NCBI GenBank assembly: GCA_002068015.1
Contig: MVRV01000122.1
Coordinates: forward strand, 1 to 37,063
Direction of reading: 5' to 3'
Source of the DNA: Smithella sp. PtaU1.Bin162
GTDB lineage: Bacteria > Desulfobacterota > Syntrophia > Syntrophales > Smithellaceae
Length of the DNA stretch: 37,063 nt
Position 1 is the first letter of the stretch, and every line of letters begins with the position of its first letter. Positions 23,677 through 33,327 of this stretch are shown here, piece by piece. The position numbers and the translations under genes are program-made. The notes beneath the pieces were generated by a model. The model was given only the letters and a program-made list of their open reading frames with translations, did not search any database and had not been told where the DNA came from.

Positions 23677-25155
23677 TTATCTTCCGGTTGCTCTCTGGGC
23701 GACTGAATTGCCGAATCGACTCGTCATATCCTTGGTTATAATCATGTTGGCTTTTTGGAATTTCTCCACTAAATTATAAACAGATTCGATTTCCGATAGT
23801 GCCGTAAAGTAACTTGCCCTCAATGACTCTCTTGTTTTTTCAACTCTCTCACCTAACGCCGCCAGTTTGTCTATTTGCGGTTTAAGTACAGTATATTTAC
23901 ACGTCTCGCTAAGTGCACCGGGTTTCGCTTGTGCTTTGGCCGCTATCATCTGCCCTCTTTGGACCATAAACCATATTCTGTGATACATATCGTCCATCAT
24001 CCGATAAGCTAATGCTTTTGCTGTCGGATCGGCCAGGTTTGCCGCTAATACTTCAACATTATTTGATGCTACCGCTCCTTTAATTACCAGTGATATCGAT
24101 AGTGGATTGGAATTTATAAACGCCACCTGAGCCGCTGTTAACGGCGTCTTGTTTTGATAACTACCGGCAATATCCGTAATCATTTGTTTTACATATTCCG
24201 TGAGATTTACCTTTACGTCGCCAACCGGCACACATTGGTCATCATTCAGCCGTCTGGCCTCCACATCCCCGCTAATAAAATTATCCACAGTCTTTTCTTT
24301 ATTGCTCGAACATGGAGGCACTGCTTGAACCACTACACCGCGAGGCCCTCCAATCACTAATTCGATATCTCCGATAAATCCTCTCACTAATTCGAGATAT
24401 TCCTGGCTTTCATTAAGCCCTATTTGTTCATTAATATTGGCAATCATTGATCCTTGACGGAAGAAGAGCGCCGTTACTTCATCCGGGCAGCCGGACACTA
24501 AATTCTGCGGTGCTGAATTAGGCACCGCCGTTCCACCGGATCCCATGATTTGTTCTTTGGTATTTTGATAAGAATCTTGTAAGCCCTGTGCATTCAAATA
24601 GTCAGAATAATAATCTTCCAGTTCACCGCCGGCCTCATACACGTTCGTATCGCTAAACAGATCCGAAGCTCCTGTTTTGTCCAGAGTGTATGCTGCTATG
24701 GCCTTGGATGCCTTACACTCATCCAGTGACATGCCGTTTAAGGCGTTAGCGATGGATTCAATCGATTTTATGGCCTTACTACAGGGCTCGCATAATACAT
24801 TTAACGCCAGGTCGAAAGCAGCAGCCGGCGCCGATTGGAGTATCCTTTCCAGCTTTTTTACCAGATAATCGAAATTCATGAAGCTTATGCCGCCGGTGAA
24901 AATATCAATACCACCGCAACCCGCCTTAATTCGGGGAGGTTGTACAGTTAATAAATAATCCTTTTTAACAGGCCAACGGGCAGAGAATGATCCGCCGGAA
25001 TAATATCCTCGCTGCTGCCCTTTTGTATAATTGGGACCGGAATAAACTTTTTGCTCTACCCAATTATCGATCCAGCCGGCATTGCTTGTCCCTATTGGTG
25101 AAATTATCAGTACAAATGACAGAATTGTTATCAAGGCGATTTTGATTTTTTTCAT
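23677..25155 (-). CDS. traH: conjugation pilus assembly protein TraH
   Basis: About 492 residues. Sec signal peptide (hydrophobic 7-20, cut likely after SNA) and the TraH pattern: ISFMNFDYLVKKLERILQSAPAAAFDLALN, then Cys-containing VLCEPCSKAI, and a C-terminal helical/coiled segment (about 440-480). TraH is a periplasmic/outer-membrane component for pilus assembly. I start at the ATG at 25155 because AGGGG precedes it; an upstream in-frame start at 25221 adds residues that overlap traF and lack a signal peptide. Ten bases after traF. Confidence 0.88.
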   Translation of the reverse strand: MKKIKIALITILSFVLIISPIGTSNAGWIDNWVEQKVYSGPNYTKGQQRGYYSGGSFSARWPVKKDYLLTVQPPRIKAGCGGIDIFTGGISFMNFDYLVKKLERILQSAPAAAFDLALNVLCEPCSKAIKSIESIANALNGMSLDECKASKAIAAYTLDKTGASDLFSDTNVYEAGGELEDYYSDYLNAQGLQDSYQNTKEQIMGSGGTAVPNSAPQNLVSGCPDEVTALFFRQGSMIANINEQIGLNESQEYLELVRGFIGDIELVIGGPRGVVVQAVPPCSSNKEKTVDNFISGDVEARRLNDDQCVPVGDVKVNLTEYVKQMITDIAGSYQNKTPLTAAQVAFINSNPLSISLVIKGAVASNNVEVLAANLADPTAKALAYRMMDDMYHRIWFMVQRGQMIAAKAQAKPGALSETCKYTVLKPQIDKLAALGERVEKTRESLRASYFTALSEIESVYNLVEKFQKANMIITKDMTSRFGNSVAQRATGR

Positions 25156-25165
25156 AAAACAACCC

Positions 25166-26041
25166 CTACTTGTTTTTAAATATACTTTGGGGATCCAATG
25201 CCCCACCTTTTTGGTAATCATACACGGAATAACTCTCTATGGTAGTTTCACCCTCTAACAACCGGACGCCACGATATATACGTTCCTCTATTTCCGGCAG
25301 CGAGATTACACCCGATGAGACGATTAAGTATTCACCGCTTTTACGTCCGACAATCAAGATTGTCGGTGTCACCGTCACATTAAATGTTTCCGCCACCTTA
25401 TTATCTTTTTTTGTGTCATACGGCTGTATTTCCCAATTATATTTATCCGCAAAGAATTTTAAAATCGGGGTTTGTGCCTCGCAATACGAGCACTCCGGCG
25501 AGTAAAAATATATGAGTCCGTAGTTGCCGGTGGCCCATTTGATTTTATTTTCAATTTCTTGTGTTGTTTGTTTTGTTGTCGCTACACGGCCGGGCGAAGT
25601 TATCGGATCGGCAGCGGCCACATCATACTCCGGATGCTGTTGAGCATAAAGCATCTGAGCATTAGCAAACACCACAGATTTACGCCTAGCCATATCCAAC
25701 ATCCTTGTATATTCACCTATTGAGTTTTCCGTAGGGTTTTGTACCGCCTTTTTCTGCAGCCCTAGTAATAATTCCTGAAATTGATCCGGATGTAAATTCC
25801 ATAATTTTTCATCGGAAATATCCGCGATTGAAGGTACCTCTTTTGCGGGTTTGAGATTTAATTTTTCCTCTTCATTCTTTTTTTCGTGATCAGGATCATG
25901 ATACCACCACCAGCCGGTTTTCTTTTCTTTATAAAAAATCGCATCATTATTTTCAGCCGAGGCCAGTTTGCCCGCGACCAATAATATTGCCAATGCAATA
26001 ACTACGATTATTCTTATTTTAATTTTTAGTGCCGTATTCAA
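25166..26041 (-). CDS. traF: conjugation pilus assembly protein TraF (thioredoxin-like)
   Basis: 291 residues. N-terminal signal segment (8-29), a WWWYHDPD stretch typical of TraF, and a C-terminal thioredoxin-like domain (about 165-275) with an active CxxC, C184-S-Y-C187, in YFYSPECSYCEAQ. F TraF lacks the full CxxC in some members; here it is intact, so this may act as a disulfide isomerase for the many Cys-rich tra proteins. The start is a TTG at 26041 that overlaps trbC by 23 bases, with AGGAAA upstream. Confidence 0.87.
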   Translation of the reverse strand: MNTALKIKIRIIVVIALAILLVAGKLASAENNDAIFYKEKKTGWWWYHDPDHEKKNEEEKLNLKPAKEVPSIADISDEKLWNLHPDQFQELLLGLQKKAVQNPTENSIGEYTRMLDMARRKSVVFANAQMLYAQQHPEYDVAAADPITSPGRVATTKQTTQEIENKIKWATGNYGLIYFYSPECSYCEAQTPILKFFADKYNWEIQPYDTKKDNKVAETFNVTVTPTILIVGRKSGEYLIVSSGVISLPEIEERIYRGVRLLEGETTIESYSVYDYQKGGALDPQSIFKNK

Positions 26042-27020
26042 CTCTGAATTTCCTGATTAAATTTTCCAGTTCTTTTCCCTTCTCTTCTCTCCTGATTATT
26101 TCCAGAGCATATTCCAGCGATACATCACCTGTTAATTTATAATATTCATTTTCATTTTTAATTTCTTTTTTTCTGCCGCCCTCTTCATTTTTTACTTTTC
26201 TGTCATAAATAAACGACGGTACGGTTGTGATCGCATAATTTTCATATAGGATCGGATCTATGGCAAATCTGACTTTATATACATTGCAGTTTCCCTGACA
26301 GTCGGGATCTTTTTGAATGAGTTTTTTAATATATCGCGCAGTTTCTTTGATCTTCGCGGGCTGTCCGAGCATCCCTCTTAATACAATAATTATATTTTGT
26401 TCCTTAAGAAAGGATATGTCCTGAATATATGTTCTTATAGTGCTTTGAGGCATTGACGATGAAATAAAGATATACACATAACTGTTTTGATTAAGGACAT
26501 GTTGATCAGTTTTTCTTACTGCGTCCGGATATAAAACCTGCTTTTCTGCGACTGGCGTATTAAATGTTTCGGCCTTAATCCTTTCCATTTCTTTATTTAA
26601 AATGCTTTGATATTTTTCTGAGTAGAAATTTTTTGCCGCTTCATCTGCCCGTTTTGCCGCTTCATCATTATTTATGTCATTTACTCTTTTCCCGGATTCT
26701 AATCTCATTTTTTCTTTTTCGACCAGATTAGCTATTTTGTCCAAATCAATATTTTTTCTGTTAAGATCTTGAGCTTGCCATAATTTTCCTTTAACAAAAA
26801 TTTCTACCCGGGATACGCTATCGTCCACACTGATTAATTTTCTTCGTATTACCTGGGCACAAGCCTTTTCATCAGCCTTCAGATACACCTTGTCATCCTT
26901 TATTACTTCTACTGAATAACAGGGGGAAGGCATTTCAATAAAGGCCTCTTTCGATTCCACGGGCCGTATAAATACAAGTAATGTTATACTTAAAATTATT
27001 AATCTAAGAACATACAACAT
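26019..27020 (-). CDS. trbC: conjugation pilin assembly protein TrbC (F type)
   Basis: 333 residues. Signal peptide (about 1-23), a variable charged middle with coiled-coil character (about 85-150), then the F-type TrbC domain: YVYIFISSSMPQSTIRTYI, IIIVLRGMLGQP, DPDCQGNCNVYKVRFAIDPIL and ITTVPSFIYD, a thioredoxin-like fold. TrbC is periplasmic and needed for pilus assembly. It is longer than F TrbC (212) because of the N-terminal extension. The start overlaps the end of traU by 22 bases with AGGAAGAG before the ATG. Confidence 0.85.
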   Translation of the reverse strand: MLYVLRLIILSITLLVFIRPVESKEAFIEMPSPCYSVEVIKDDKVYLKADEKACAQVIRRKLISVDDSVSRVEIFVKGKLWQAQDLNRKNIDLDKIANLVEKEKMRLESGKRVNDINNDEAAKRADEAAKNFYSEKYQSILNKEMERIKAETFNTPVAEKQVLYPDAVRKTDQHVLNQNSYVYIFISSSMPQSTIRTYIQDISFLKEQNIIIVLRGMLGQPAKIKETARYIKKLIQKDPDCQGNCNVYKVRFAIDPILYENYAITTVPSFIYDRKVKNEEGGRKKEIKNENEYYKLTGDVSLEYALEIIRREEKGKELENLIRKFRVEYGTKN

Positions 27021-28006
27021 GTTCTCTTCCTGTAGAGTAAAAATATTAGATTATCCATTCTCCGGACATCCGGAGGGTTTTTACCCGGTCCCCAGGCAAT
27101 GTCAGTAGTTCCAAAGGCATGGCAGAAACCGGCATTTACCGGCCAGGCTATTTGATCCCGATAATGATGTTTAATCCATATAGGTGTGTACATACACTGG
27201 CAATACCAGCAAGCTCCGTCACAGATAGCGGCCTGGCGATGCATCCGGAATACCGCACGTCCGACTATCAACTCGTATGCCTGTAACAAATCATCATTAT
27301 TGGCATGTCCCGTAAGAGGGAAAAGACTCCCGGACGAGCCCACACACCAGTAAAGAGGAGACGTTGAATATCCAATATTCGATGATATGGCATCAGCTAT
27401 ACAGGATAATTGTGCCGCAAAATTAGCATAGAGTAATGCTTCCGGCTGGATAAGTACGGCTAACTCATCGTCCTGCCATAACGGATCTATTTCGGATAAG
27501 CCCACTAAATCGGTTGATGTCATCTCCTGGCACATTGAATCCAACTCTTCATCAAGAATACCTAAAATATAAAAATACCAGAAATGTGCCTGCATAAATG
27601 TCGATGTTTCCGGATTACCGGTACCTATCTCGCCACCACCTCCCCGTTTCAATGATTGCTGCCCTTCCGAGTCCATGTTTGCCCCATAACTCGGAAAGCA
27701 ATAAGGATCCTTGACCACTTCAACGTAATACGACGGCGGCCATAACGATATCGTTATCCCCATTAATTCATAAGGAGGGTAATCTACGGGACATACACAA
27801 TCCGACGCGGCTTCCATTTCCGGTACATCGTTCACATATGATCCTGCATGTATTCCCACTCCGGCGATATAAAAAGGGAAAAGACAATCCCAGCAAATCG
27901 CACTGATTAACTTACCTAATGCCGAGCTGTTAGGGCATACGGCAGTTGCGTTAGCCGGATTGATAAATAATATTAAAAATAAGACTGTAACTATTCTTTT
28001 TTTCAT
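26999..28006 (-). CDS. traU: conjugation protein TraU
   Basis: 335 residues, equal in size to F TraU (330). Signal peptide MKKRIVTVLFLILFINPANA, then the conserved AICWDCLFPFYIAGVGI and SLWPPSYYVEVVKDPYCFPS, many cysteines, and a C-terminal aromatic segment. TraU is a periplasmic protein needed more for DNA transfer than for pilus formation. Its start lies 56 bases inside the end of traW, an unusually long overlap. Ribosome site weak, suggesting translational coupling. Confidence 0.88.
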   Translation of the reverse strand: MKKRIVTVLFLILFINPANATAVCPNSSALGKLISAICWDCLFPFYIAGVGIHAGSYVNDVPEMEAASDCVCPVDYPPYELMGITISLWPPSYYVEVVKDPYCFPSYGANMDSEGQQSLKRGGGGEIGTGNPETSTFMQAHFWYFYILGILDEELDSMCQEMTSTDLVGLSEIDPLWQDDELAVLIQPEALLYANFAAQLSCIADAISSNIGYSTSPLYWCVGSSGSLFPLTGHANNDDLLQAYELIVGRAVFRMHRQAAICDGACWYCQCMYTPIWIKHHYRDQIAWPVNAGFCHAFGTTDIAWGPGKNPPDVRRMDNLIFLLYRKRTCCMFLD

Positions 28007-28619
28007 TTTGTTTTTTCTTTAAAGCGTATTCCCGTACTTCCAATTTTGTACCTTTTTGGACGGCAACCGACGGCACTGCTTTTATACCCATTCTTTCTAT
28101 TATTTCCTTGTTTGCATAATACACCGGCGTCTTCAGTTTATTTTTTACATACAAGTACGAACCGTCGGTAATTAAAAGCATCGTTCTCATATCAGCAGGA
28201 TACGGTGAATTTTTATACCAGTCCATTTGCCGGATATCTTTCGCATTGATAAAAACGATGATCCTTCTCATAAACACATATTCCATTGGATTATATTGAT
28301 AACCCTTAGGATGAATAACCATACCATCCTTGCCGATAATGTCCTCTTGAAGAGTGTAGGTCATATCAATACTAAACACCTTATCTTCTTTAGCTGCAGG
28401 TAAATCCACCAGGTCTTTCGGTTTGAATTTCTTTATTTTTTCTATTTGTTTTTTTTCAAATTTACTCCAATCATATTTGGCAATAGCTTTTTTCATCTGC
28501 GCTATGGCATCTTCTTCGATTATGGTATATGTTGCACCATACTTTCCCAGATCCTTTGCCAACACCGCAAAGGGAAGTATTACTAACCCTAAAATTATGG
28601 GTATAATTCTTTTTTTCAT
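27951..28619 (-). CDS. traW: conjugation protein TraW
   Basis: 222 residues. Signal peptide (about 1-21), KDLGKYGATYTIIEEDAI at the mature N-terminus (as in TraW), YTLQEDIIGKDGMVIHPKGY and YNPMEYVFMRRIIVFINAKD, then a domain ending PVYYANKEIIERMGIKAVPSV. TraW is a periplasmic pilus assembly factor interacting with TrbC. The start overlaps the traN stop (ATGA). The last ~20 residues overlap traU and are not conserved looking, so a downstream frameshift or natural extension is possible. Confidence 0.87.
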   Translation of the reverse strand: MKKRIIPIILGLVILPFAVLAKDLGKYGATYTIIEEDAIAQMKKAIAKYDWSKFEKKQIEKIKKFKPKDLVDLPAAKEDKVFSIDMTYTLQEDIIGKDGMVIHPKGYQYNPMEYVFMRRIIVFINAKDIRQMDWYKNSPYPADMRTMLLITDGSYLYVKNKLKTPVYYANKEIIERMGIKAVPSVAVQKGTKLEVREYALKKKQNEKKNSYSLIFNIIYQSG

Positions 28620-31120
28620 TTTGTTATTTCTTGAAGCCTGTTCACGCCTTGCTGTGTCATTTTATCTTTCACTATTTGAATTTTATTCTCCATTTTCGTT
28701 TTCGTGGCATTCACATATTCCGACAAATCTATTTTCGAAAAATCCAAATGCGAAAATTCCTCGACAGTAAAACCACGGCAATCCGGAACTTCGACGGATC
28801 CCCATCCGTTAAACGATTGAAGCTGAGAACGTCCTTGCTCCTGAATAATCCGGGCCATCATGGAATTAAAACAACAAAAGACATTCGCGTGCTGAACACA
28901 GCCGATCAGCGGCCATTCCTGCTTGCAATAATCACCTATAAAATGACAACTTCCCGTACTTGCCTTGGCTACACATTCCGTATCGGGATCACCGCACATC
29001 TTTTTAATAAATAAAAAACTGCCTTCCGACTGATCGCAACAATTAAAAAAATTAGTATTAACTCCGGACGGACGGCATTCCAACGGCTTCCCGTTAAATA
29101 CCATTAAAGTTCCCAAACACTTCCCCGTATTGTCCTTTGCCCCGTCATCTTGATAGGAAGAATTGTCGGAAGATTTGGGGTTAGAACCTTGGGTTGATCC
29201 GTCAATGCAAAGTATATTATTGCACTGCATGGCATTATTTTTTTCTGTGTTCGGAAAGCACTCGAATTGTGCACCAAATGGACAGGTAGTTGTGGTCCCT
29301 GCTATACATTGGAAGGTTTCATTGTTTAATGTCCCTTGAGTACACACCGCCGCTGCCGTACAAATATTGTCTGAACCTAAGGTATAACCCGAGGGACAAT
29401 TATTCTGAGAGGTCGAACCGGCTTCACATCTTTTTGTTGTGAGATTGAGTGTCCCTCCGGAGGGACAAGTGGGAGTCGCCGCACAAATATTGCCTGACGT
29501 TAACGTATAACCCGCAGGACAGGAAGTTGTTGTGACGCAACCAACGGTTGCCGCCGATATGCTTATGCCTGTCCACCTAGTCCAAACGCACCTGTCGTGG
29601 AACATTAGACCTGAATCCCAGGCGTCGTCCAGGACGCAACTTTGCGTGCTTATCGATCCGCTTATTGTTGCGCCTGTAAAAGTCAGCGCACCAAGGTACA
29701 AGGGCGTACCTCCGCAGCCGCCATAACAACCCCATTCGTCACAGTACTCCGGTGTCCGGGGAACTGCATACACAAGGAGCTGATTGCCGCTTCCTTGAAG
29801 ATATGTAATACAGGCCGAATTCGCTCCTCCATTGACATCACCCGAGCAGGTTGCGCCGGTTATCGACCAACTTCTGTTGTTCCCCCCGGAATTAGCCATC
29901 AGGTACATGCCGGAACCGCTGCAATACAACCTGTAGGCGCCATTAGAAAACCAATATGAAGATGACTGATTCGGATTGATGAAAACGGACGGACCTGTGC
30001 AGATGTTGCCCGGACCCGGAGTATAACCCGCAGGACAATCGCACTGGGAGGTCGAACCGGTTTCACATCTTATTGTGGAGAGGTTGAATGTCCCTCCGGA
30101 GGGACAAGCCGGAGTCGCCGCACAAATATTGCCTGGAACTAAAGCATAACCCGCGGGGCAATTATACTGAGAGGTCGGACTCGCTTCACATCTTTTTGTT
30201 GCGGGGTTAAGTGTCCCGCCGGAGGGACAAGTCGGATTCGCTGTATTCTCCGTCGTCGAACAGTCCTGTGCCGCCATCGGACAATAATACTTATTATTAT
30301 ATTGCTGGCAGATTCCCATTTCGGAATTGAAATCAATAGTACCGTCGTTATTAAAATCTTTCACACATATTTGCTGGCCGGGGCTAACTTTGCCGCCGTA
30401 GGTATCGTCATTACAGGACAGGGGTGAACATTTTTTAACGCCGCTTACATCCACACAATGGTATTGTGATCCTGCCGGGCAGACAGCATTTGTGCCTGTT
30501 ACCGATAATGTCCCGGCACTTATCTGGGAACATACCGTATCACTACATGTCATTCCTGTTAGGGAAAGCGTTGAATTGTTCCCGGCAATTGACGTCAGTC
30601 CGGCATCCGCCCTGGCGGAGCCGATTACATTTGCGCCGGAGATAGTAATTTTTCCCAACAATTGTTCTACACACGCTGTTCCACCATCACACCCGAATAC
30701 TTCGATATCCGAGCCGGTACCGACCATCCGGGAAATTTTATCCGCGGCGACCGTACCCGCTGCGATTGCATTTTGAATTTTGATGGATCCTATATTTCCG
30801 GAAGAGCAGGATATGCTGTTGCACAGCCAGCCGGTCACTATCAATGATGTCCCCTGAGAGTCCGCACTTATGCTTGTAATACCTATTTTATCCCGAATAT
30901 TTGTCGGGGCGGAGTTAATCGTTCCCGATAGTGTTATGTCTGCCGTCGTGCAATTCATTATCCCCTGGGGGCAAACAGGCGGCTCAGTTGCCAAACAGTT
31001 CCACTTTTCGGTATCAGCGTCTATTACTCCATTCCCATTCAAATCCTTGATGCAGGTACTGGCTTGTGCGGCTGTTATTGATGTCATTAATAGCAAAAGG
31101 GTAATAATATGTTTCTTCAT
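28616..31120 (-). CDS. traN: TraN-like mating-pair stabilisation protein, Cys-rich with repeat modules
   Basis: About 834 residues. Signal peptide MKKHIITLLLLMTSITAAQA, then Cys-rich modules and a C-terminal TraN signature: NCCDQSEGSFLFIKKMCG, CHFIGDYCKQEWPLIGC, NVFCCFNSMMARIIQEQGR and VPDCRGFTVEEFSHLDFSKI. TraN is the outer-membrane adhesin that contacts the recipient. The N-terminal part holds about 41-residue units of the form CPSGGTLN ... RCE ... STSQ ... CPAGYTLxPGNIC, arranged as two pairs either side of a distinct ~155-residue segment. The start is the ATG at 31120 with AGGGG upstream; an in-frame TTG at 31141 is less likely. It lies ahead of traW rather than after trbC as in F. Receptor-binding region probably the central segment. 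Confidence 0.85.
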   Translation of the reverse strand: MKKHIITLLLLMTSITAAQASTCIKDLNGNGVIDADTEKWNCLATEPPVCPQGIMNCTTADITLSGTINSAPTNIRDKIGITSISADSQGTSLIVTGWLCNSISCSSGNIGSIKIQNAIAAGTVAADKISRMVGTGSDIEVFGCDGGTACVEQLLGKITISGANVIGSARADAGLTSIAGNNSTLSLTGMTCSDTVCSQISAGTLSVTGTNAVCPAGSQYHCVDVSGVKKCSPLSCNDDTYGGKVSPGQQICVKDFNNDGTIDFNSEMGICQQYNNKYYCPMAAQDCSTTENTANPTCPSGGTLNPATKRCEASPTSQYNCPAGYALVPGNICAATPACPSGGTFNLSTIRCETGSTSQCDCPAGYTPGPGNICTGPSVFINPNQSSSYWFSNGAYRLYCSGSGMYLMANSGGNNRSWSITGATCSGDVNGGANSACITYLQGSGNQLLVYAVPRTPEYCDEWGCYGGCGGTPLYLGALTFTGATISGSISTQSCVLDDAWDSGLMFHDRCVWTRWTGISISAATVGCVTTTSCPAGYTLTSGNICAATPTCPSGGTLNLTTKRCEAGSTSQNNCPSGYTLGSDNICTAAAVCTQGTLNNETFQCIAGTTTTCPFGAQFECFPNTEKNNAMQCNNILCIDGSTQGSNPKSSDNSSYQDDGAKDNTGKCLGTLMVFNGKPLECRPSGVNTNFFNCCDQSEGSFLFIKKMCGDPDTECVAKASTGSCHFIGDYCKQEWPLIGCVQHANVFCCFNSMMARIIQEQGRSQLQSFNGWGSVEVPDCRGFTVEEFSHLDFSKIDLSEYVNATKTKMENKIQIVKDKMTQQGVNRLQEITK
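29330..29530 (-). repeat. TraN repeat block A (123-bp unit)
   Basis: Successive ATAACCC landmarks at 29384 and 29507 mark one 123-base (41-codon) unit and the start of another. Inside is the perfect 18-base palindrome at 29450-29467 (TGTCCCTCC-GGAGGGACA), which encodes CPSGG. The block is highly similar to that at 30000-30240. Confidence 0.75.
30000..30240 (-). repeat. TraN repeat block B (two 123-bp units)
   Basis: Landmarks at 30023 and 30146 are again 123 bases apart. The same palindrome lies at 30089-30106, and an imperfect copy near 30212-30229. Identical unit length in both blocks supports duplication and makes recombination between blocks possible, which would delete the intervening segment. 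Confidence 0.75.
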
Positions 31121-33327
31121 TTTTTTACCCCTGATGAACAAACAGTGTCCTGACCGGCTTCTCTCAAGGCTTCTATTAAGGAGAATGTTTCTGCAAACTC
31201 ATCAATGCATTGGCAATCCTTTAATATTTCCTCGCCCGATCCAGCCGGACATACCGTGGGATTGGGGTAACATTGCCGATAATAAAATTCGTAAGTCGTT
31301 ATATCTTTTCTATACTGTGCAGTTACGCCTGATTGCGTCGCCTGGCTGTCCTGTTTAAGCTTTCTTGTTTTGCATACTTTACTGCAAGTATCGTACGGTT
31401 GATTCCGGGCCACTCCCAAATCAAAAGTATTTCCCTCTGTTGTCCATGTTTTTGTTTTTTCGTCTTTTCTATAATCGATAAATGTTGCCACCCCATTTAT
31501 TTCGTCTGTGGTTTTGTATATAGAGCTCACCCTCTTCATGCTTTCCGTAAAATCAAAATTTTTATTATTCTGGCAAAAATATGTCCGATCCTTTTCCCAC
31601 CAATCACTACAGATATTATGAGTATAATAGCCGCTGAAGTCTTTGCATGTCGCTATCGGTATTAATCCTGTTGAAGCATTGTTTTTTACTGTATAAACAT
31701 TATCTACTTTTTCATCTTCAACCTTACAATTTGCTGAGTTTTGCTCTAAAGCTAAACATTGGTCATCAATTGATTCTTGTATTTCATCGGTTAAGGCTGC
31801 CGGGTATTGACATTGTGCAGTATAAAACGCAACCCCACCCGGATCATTCGTCGGGCCGTATAATGCCGCATTGCCTGAGTTCCATACATAGCCGCCTAGC
31901 TGGCCAAGATAGAACCAATTTTGTGGTGTTATAGTTTTAACAATTACATCTTCTATTTCAACCCTGCCTACTTCCTGCCAGGTGTAATCAATAGGTCCAT
32001 ATAACTCACAATATTCTTGGTCCCCTCTTAAACATCCCCATCTACTGATTTTACAATTTTCAAAAATAACGTTATTCCCTTCTCCTCTGAATCTATCAAC
32101 GCAACCCGGATAGCCGCAGTTGGTAAAACCACCGGATACATTATGACCTGGTATAATCGCTAAAGTACCGGCATAATAACCATCTCCCCAATCAGCCCAA
32201 TTAATAGCATTTCCGGAGACAGAAATAGCTCTTATCCCTGTTTGATAAATATAACCGCCGTAAATCGGCAGTGGTATCAATGTGTATGCACATCCAATAT
32301 TATTATTTTCACCACAATAACTTACACATGATGATTGGTTGTCAATGCATGTCGTTCCCGACACTGTAGAACCGTTTCCATAATTACATGAAGACACCTG
32401 TCCTATATTTATCTTTCTTTTAATGGTACAATTTACAGAGTTTCCTAGGGTATTGTGATATTGAATGGTGTTACTCATGACGCTATACAGGCTATTCGGA
32501 TCTGTCTGCTGGGTCGTTATTTCCTGTTGGGCTGCATTGTTAATCAACGCATCTGTTTGACCACCCGCAAAATAATTTGCCGGGTTTGTTCCCGATCCTG
32601 AATTCATTGTGCCGCATTCCCGCAAGGACTGACTATAATAAGCTATTTCTGCATCATTTATTTTGACATCGGTTAGGCTGTATTTCGGGTTAGCGGACAT
32701 AATTGCTCCGGTAGCACCTGCACCTAAATCTTTCAGAATCAGCAGAAGGTTCACCCATACAATATTATTGCCGCAGGAATTATTTACACAATAACAGCCG
32801 CCCATCTTAGTAATGTCGGTTTGTTGAACACTCAATTGACCCTGGCCATTAGCCACCCATTTCCAATACCTGCAATTTCCCCACGTCCCTGCGTCGCATT
32901 GAATTATCCCATTCCCGCATATTCCCGATACCGGAAAGGGTAATACGTATTGATAATCCATTTGTCCATCGAGGTCTGTATCCTGTGTAATTAATACCAT
33001 CGATAAATCTCCCGTACTGCCCGGCTGCACCACAATATCTACGAATTTCGTTGTTGAGGGACATTGTAATTGAGCAGAAAAACTTTTCGATTTATCAACG
33101 GTTGTCATTTGTGTTTTTGAAGATATTATCGGTTGGGCGGCATTTTGCTTAATTGCCGCACCTGATCCCAGATATCCATATACACTTGCTGCATCGTTTT
33201 GAGCGGCCTCCCTGGCTTTATCAACATCGCTTTGCGCCAGAATGAGAGAAGGATATGCTACCAGCAGGAGCAGAGCACATATCTCAACTGCGGTATATTC
33301 TAACCATGTCGTCGATGGCCGCTGCAT
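31117..33327 (-). CDS. large secreted Cys-rich protein of the tra operon, unknown
   Basis: About 736 residues. Signal peptide (hydrophobic about 13-31, after MQRPSTTWLEYTAVE; cut near LILA-QS), then a mature protein with more than 40 Cys, many in pairs such as CGNGIIQC, GCYCVNNSC and CVSYCGENNNIGC, and a C-terminal CPAGSGEEILKDCQC. No membrane segment after the signal and no family recognised; it resembles the Cys-rich surface style of TraN. Located between traC and traN, where F has trbI, traW, traU, trbC. I start at the ATG at 33327, which has AGGGGAAAG before it and overlaps traC by 44 bases. The stop overlaps the traN start (ATGA). It could be a second adhesin or a pilus-tip/tether component; inference only. 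Its cysteines should depend on TraF-type disulfide formation. Confidence 0.75.
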   Translation of the reverse strand: MQRPSTTWLEYTAVEICALLLLVAYPSLILAQSDVDKAREAAQNDAASVYGYLGSGAAIKQNAAQPIISSKTQMTTVDKSKSFSAQLQCPSTTKFVDIVVQPGSTGDLSMVLITQDTDLDGQMDYQYVLPFPVSGICGNGIIQCDAGTWGNCRYWKWVANGQGQLSVQQTDITKMGGCYCVNNSCGNNIVWVNLLLILKDLGAGATGAIMSANPKYSLTDVKINDAEIAYYSQSLRECGTMNSGSGTNPANYFAGGQTDALINNAAQQEITTQQTDPNSLYSVMSNTIQYHNTLGNSVNCTIKRKINIGQVSSCNYGNGSTVSGTTCIDNQSSCVSYCGENNNIGCAYTLIPLPIYGGYIYQTGIRAISVSGNAINWADWGDGYYAGTLAIIPGHNVSGGFTNCGYPGCVDRFRGEGNNVIFENCKISRWGCLRGDQEYCELYGPIDYTWQEVGRVEIEDVIVKTITPQNWFYLGQLGGYVWNSGNAALYGPTNDPGGVAFYTAQCQYPAALTDEIQESIDDQCLALEQNSANCKVEDEKVDNVYTVKNNASTGLIPIATCKDFSGYYTHNICSDWWEKDRTYFCQNNKNFDFTESMKRVSSIYKTTDEINGVATFIDYRKDEKTKTWTTEGNTFDLGVARNQPYDTCSKVCKTRKLKQDSQATQSGVTAQYRKDITTYEFYYRQCYPNPTVCPAGSGEEILKDCQCIDEFAETFSLIEALREAGQDTVCSSGVKK

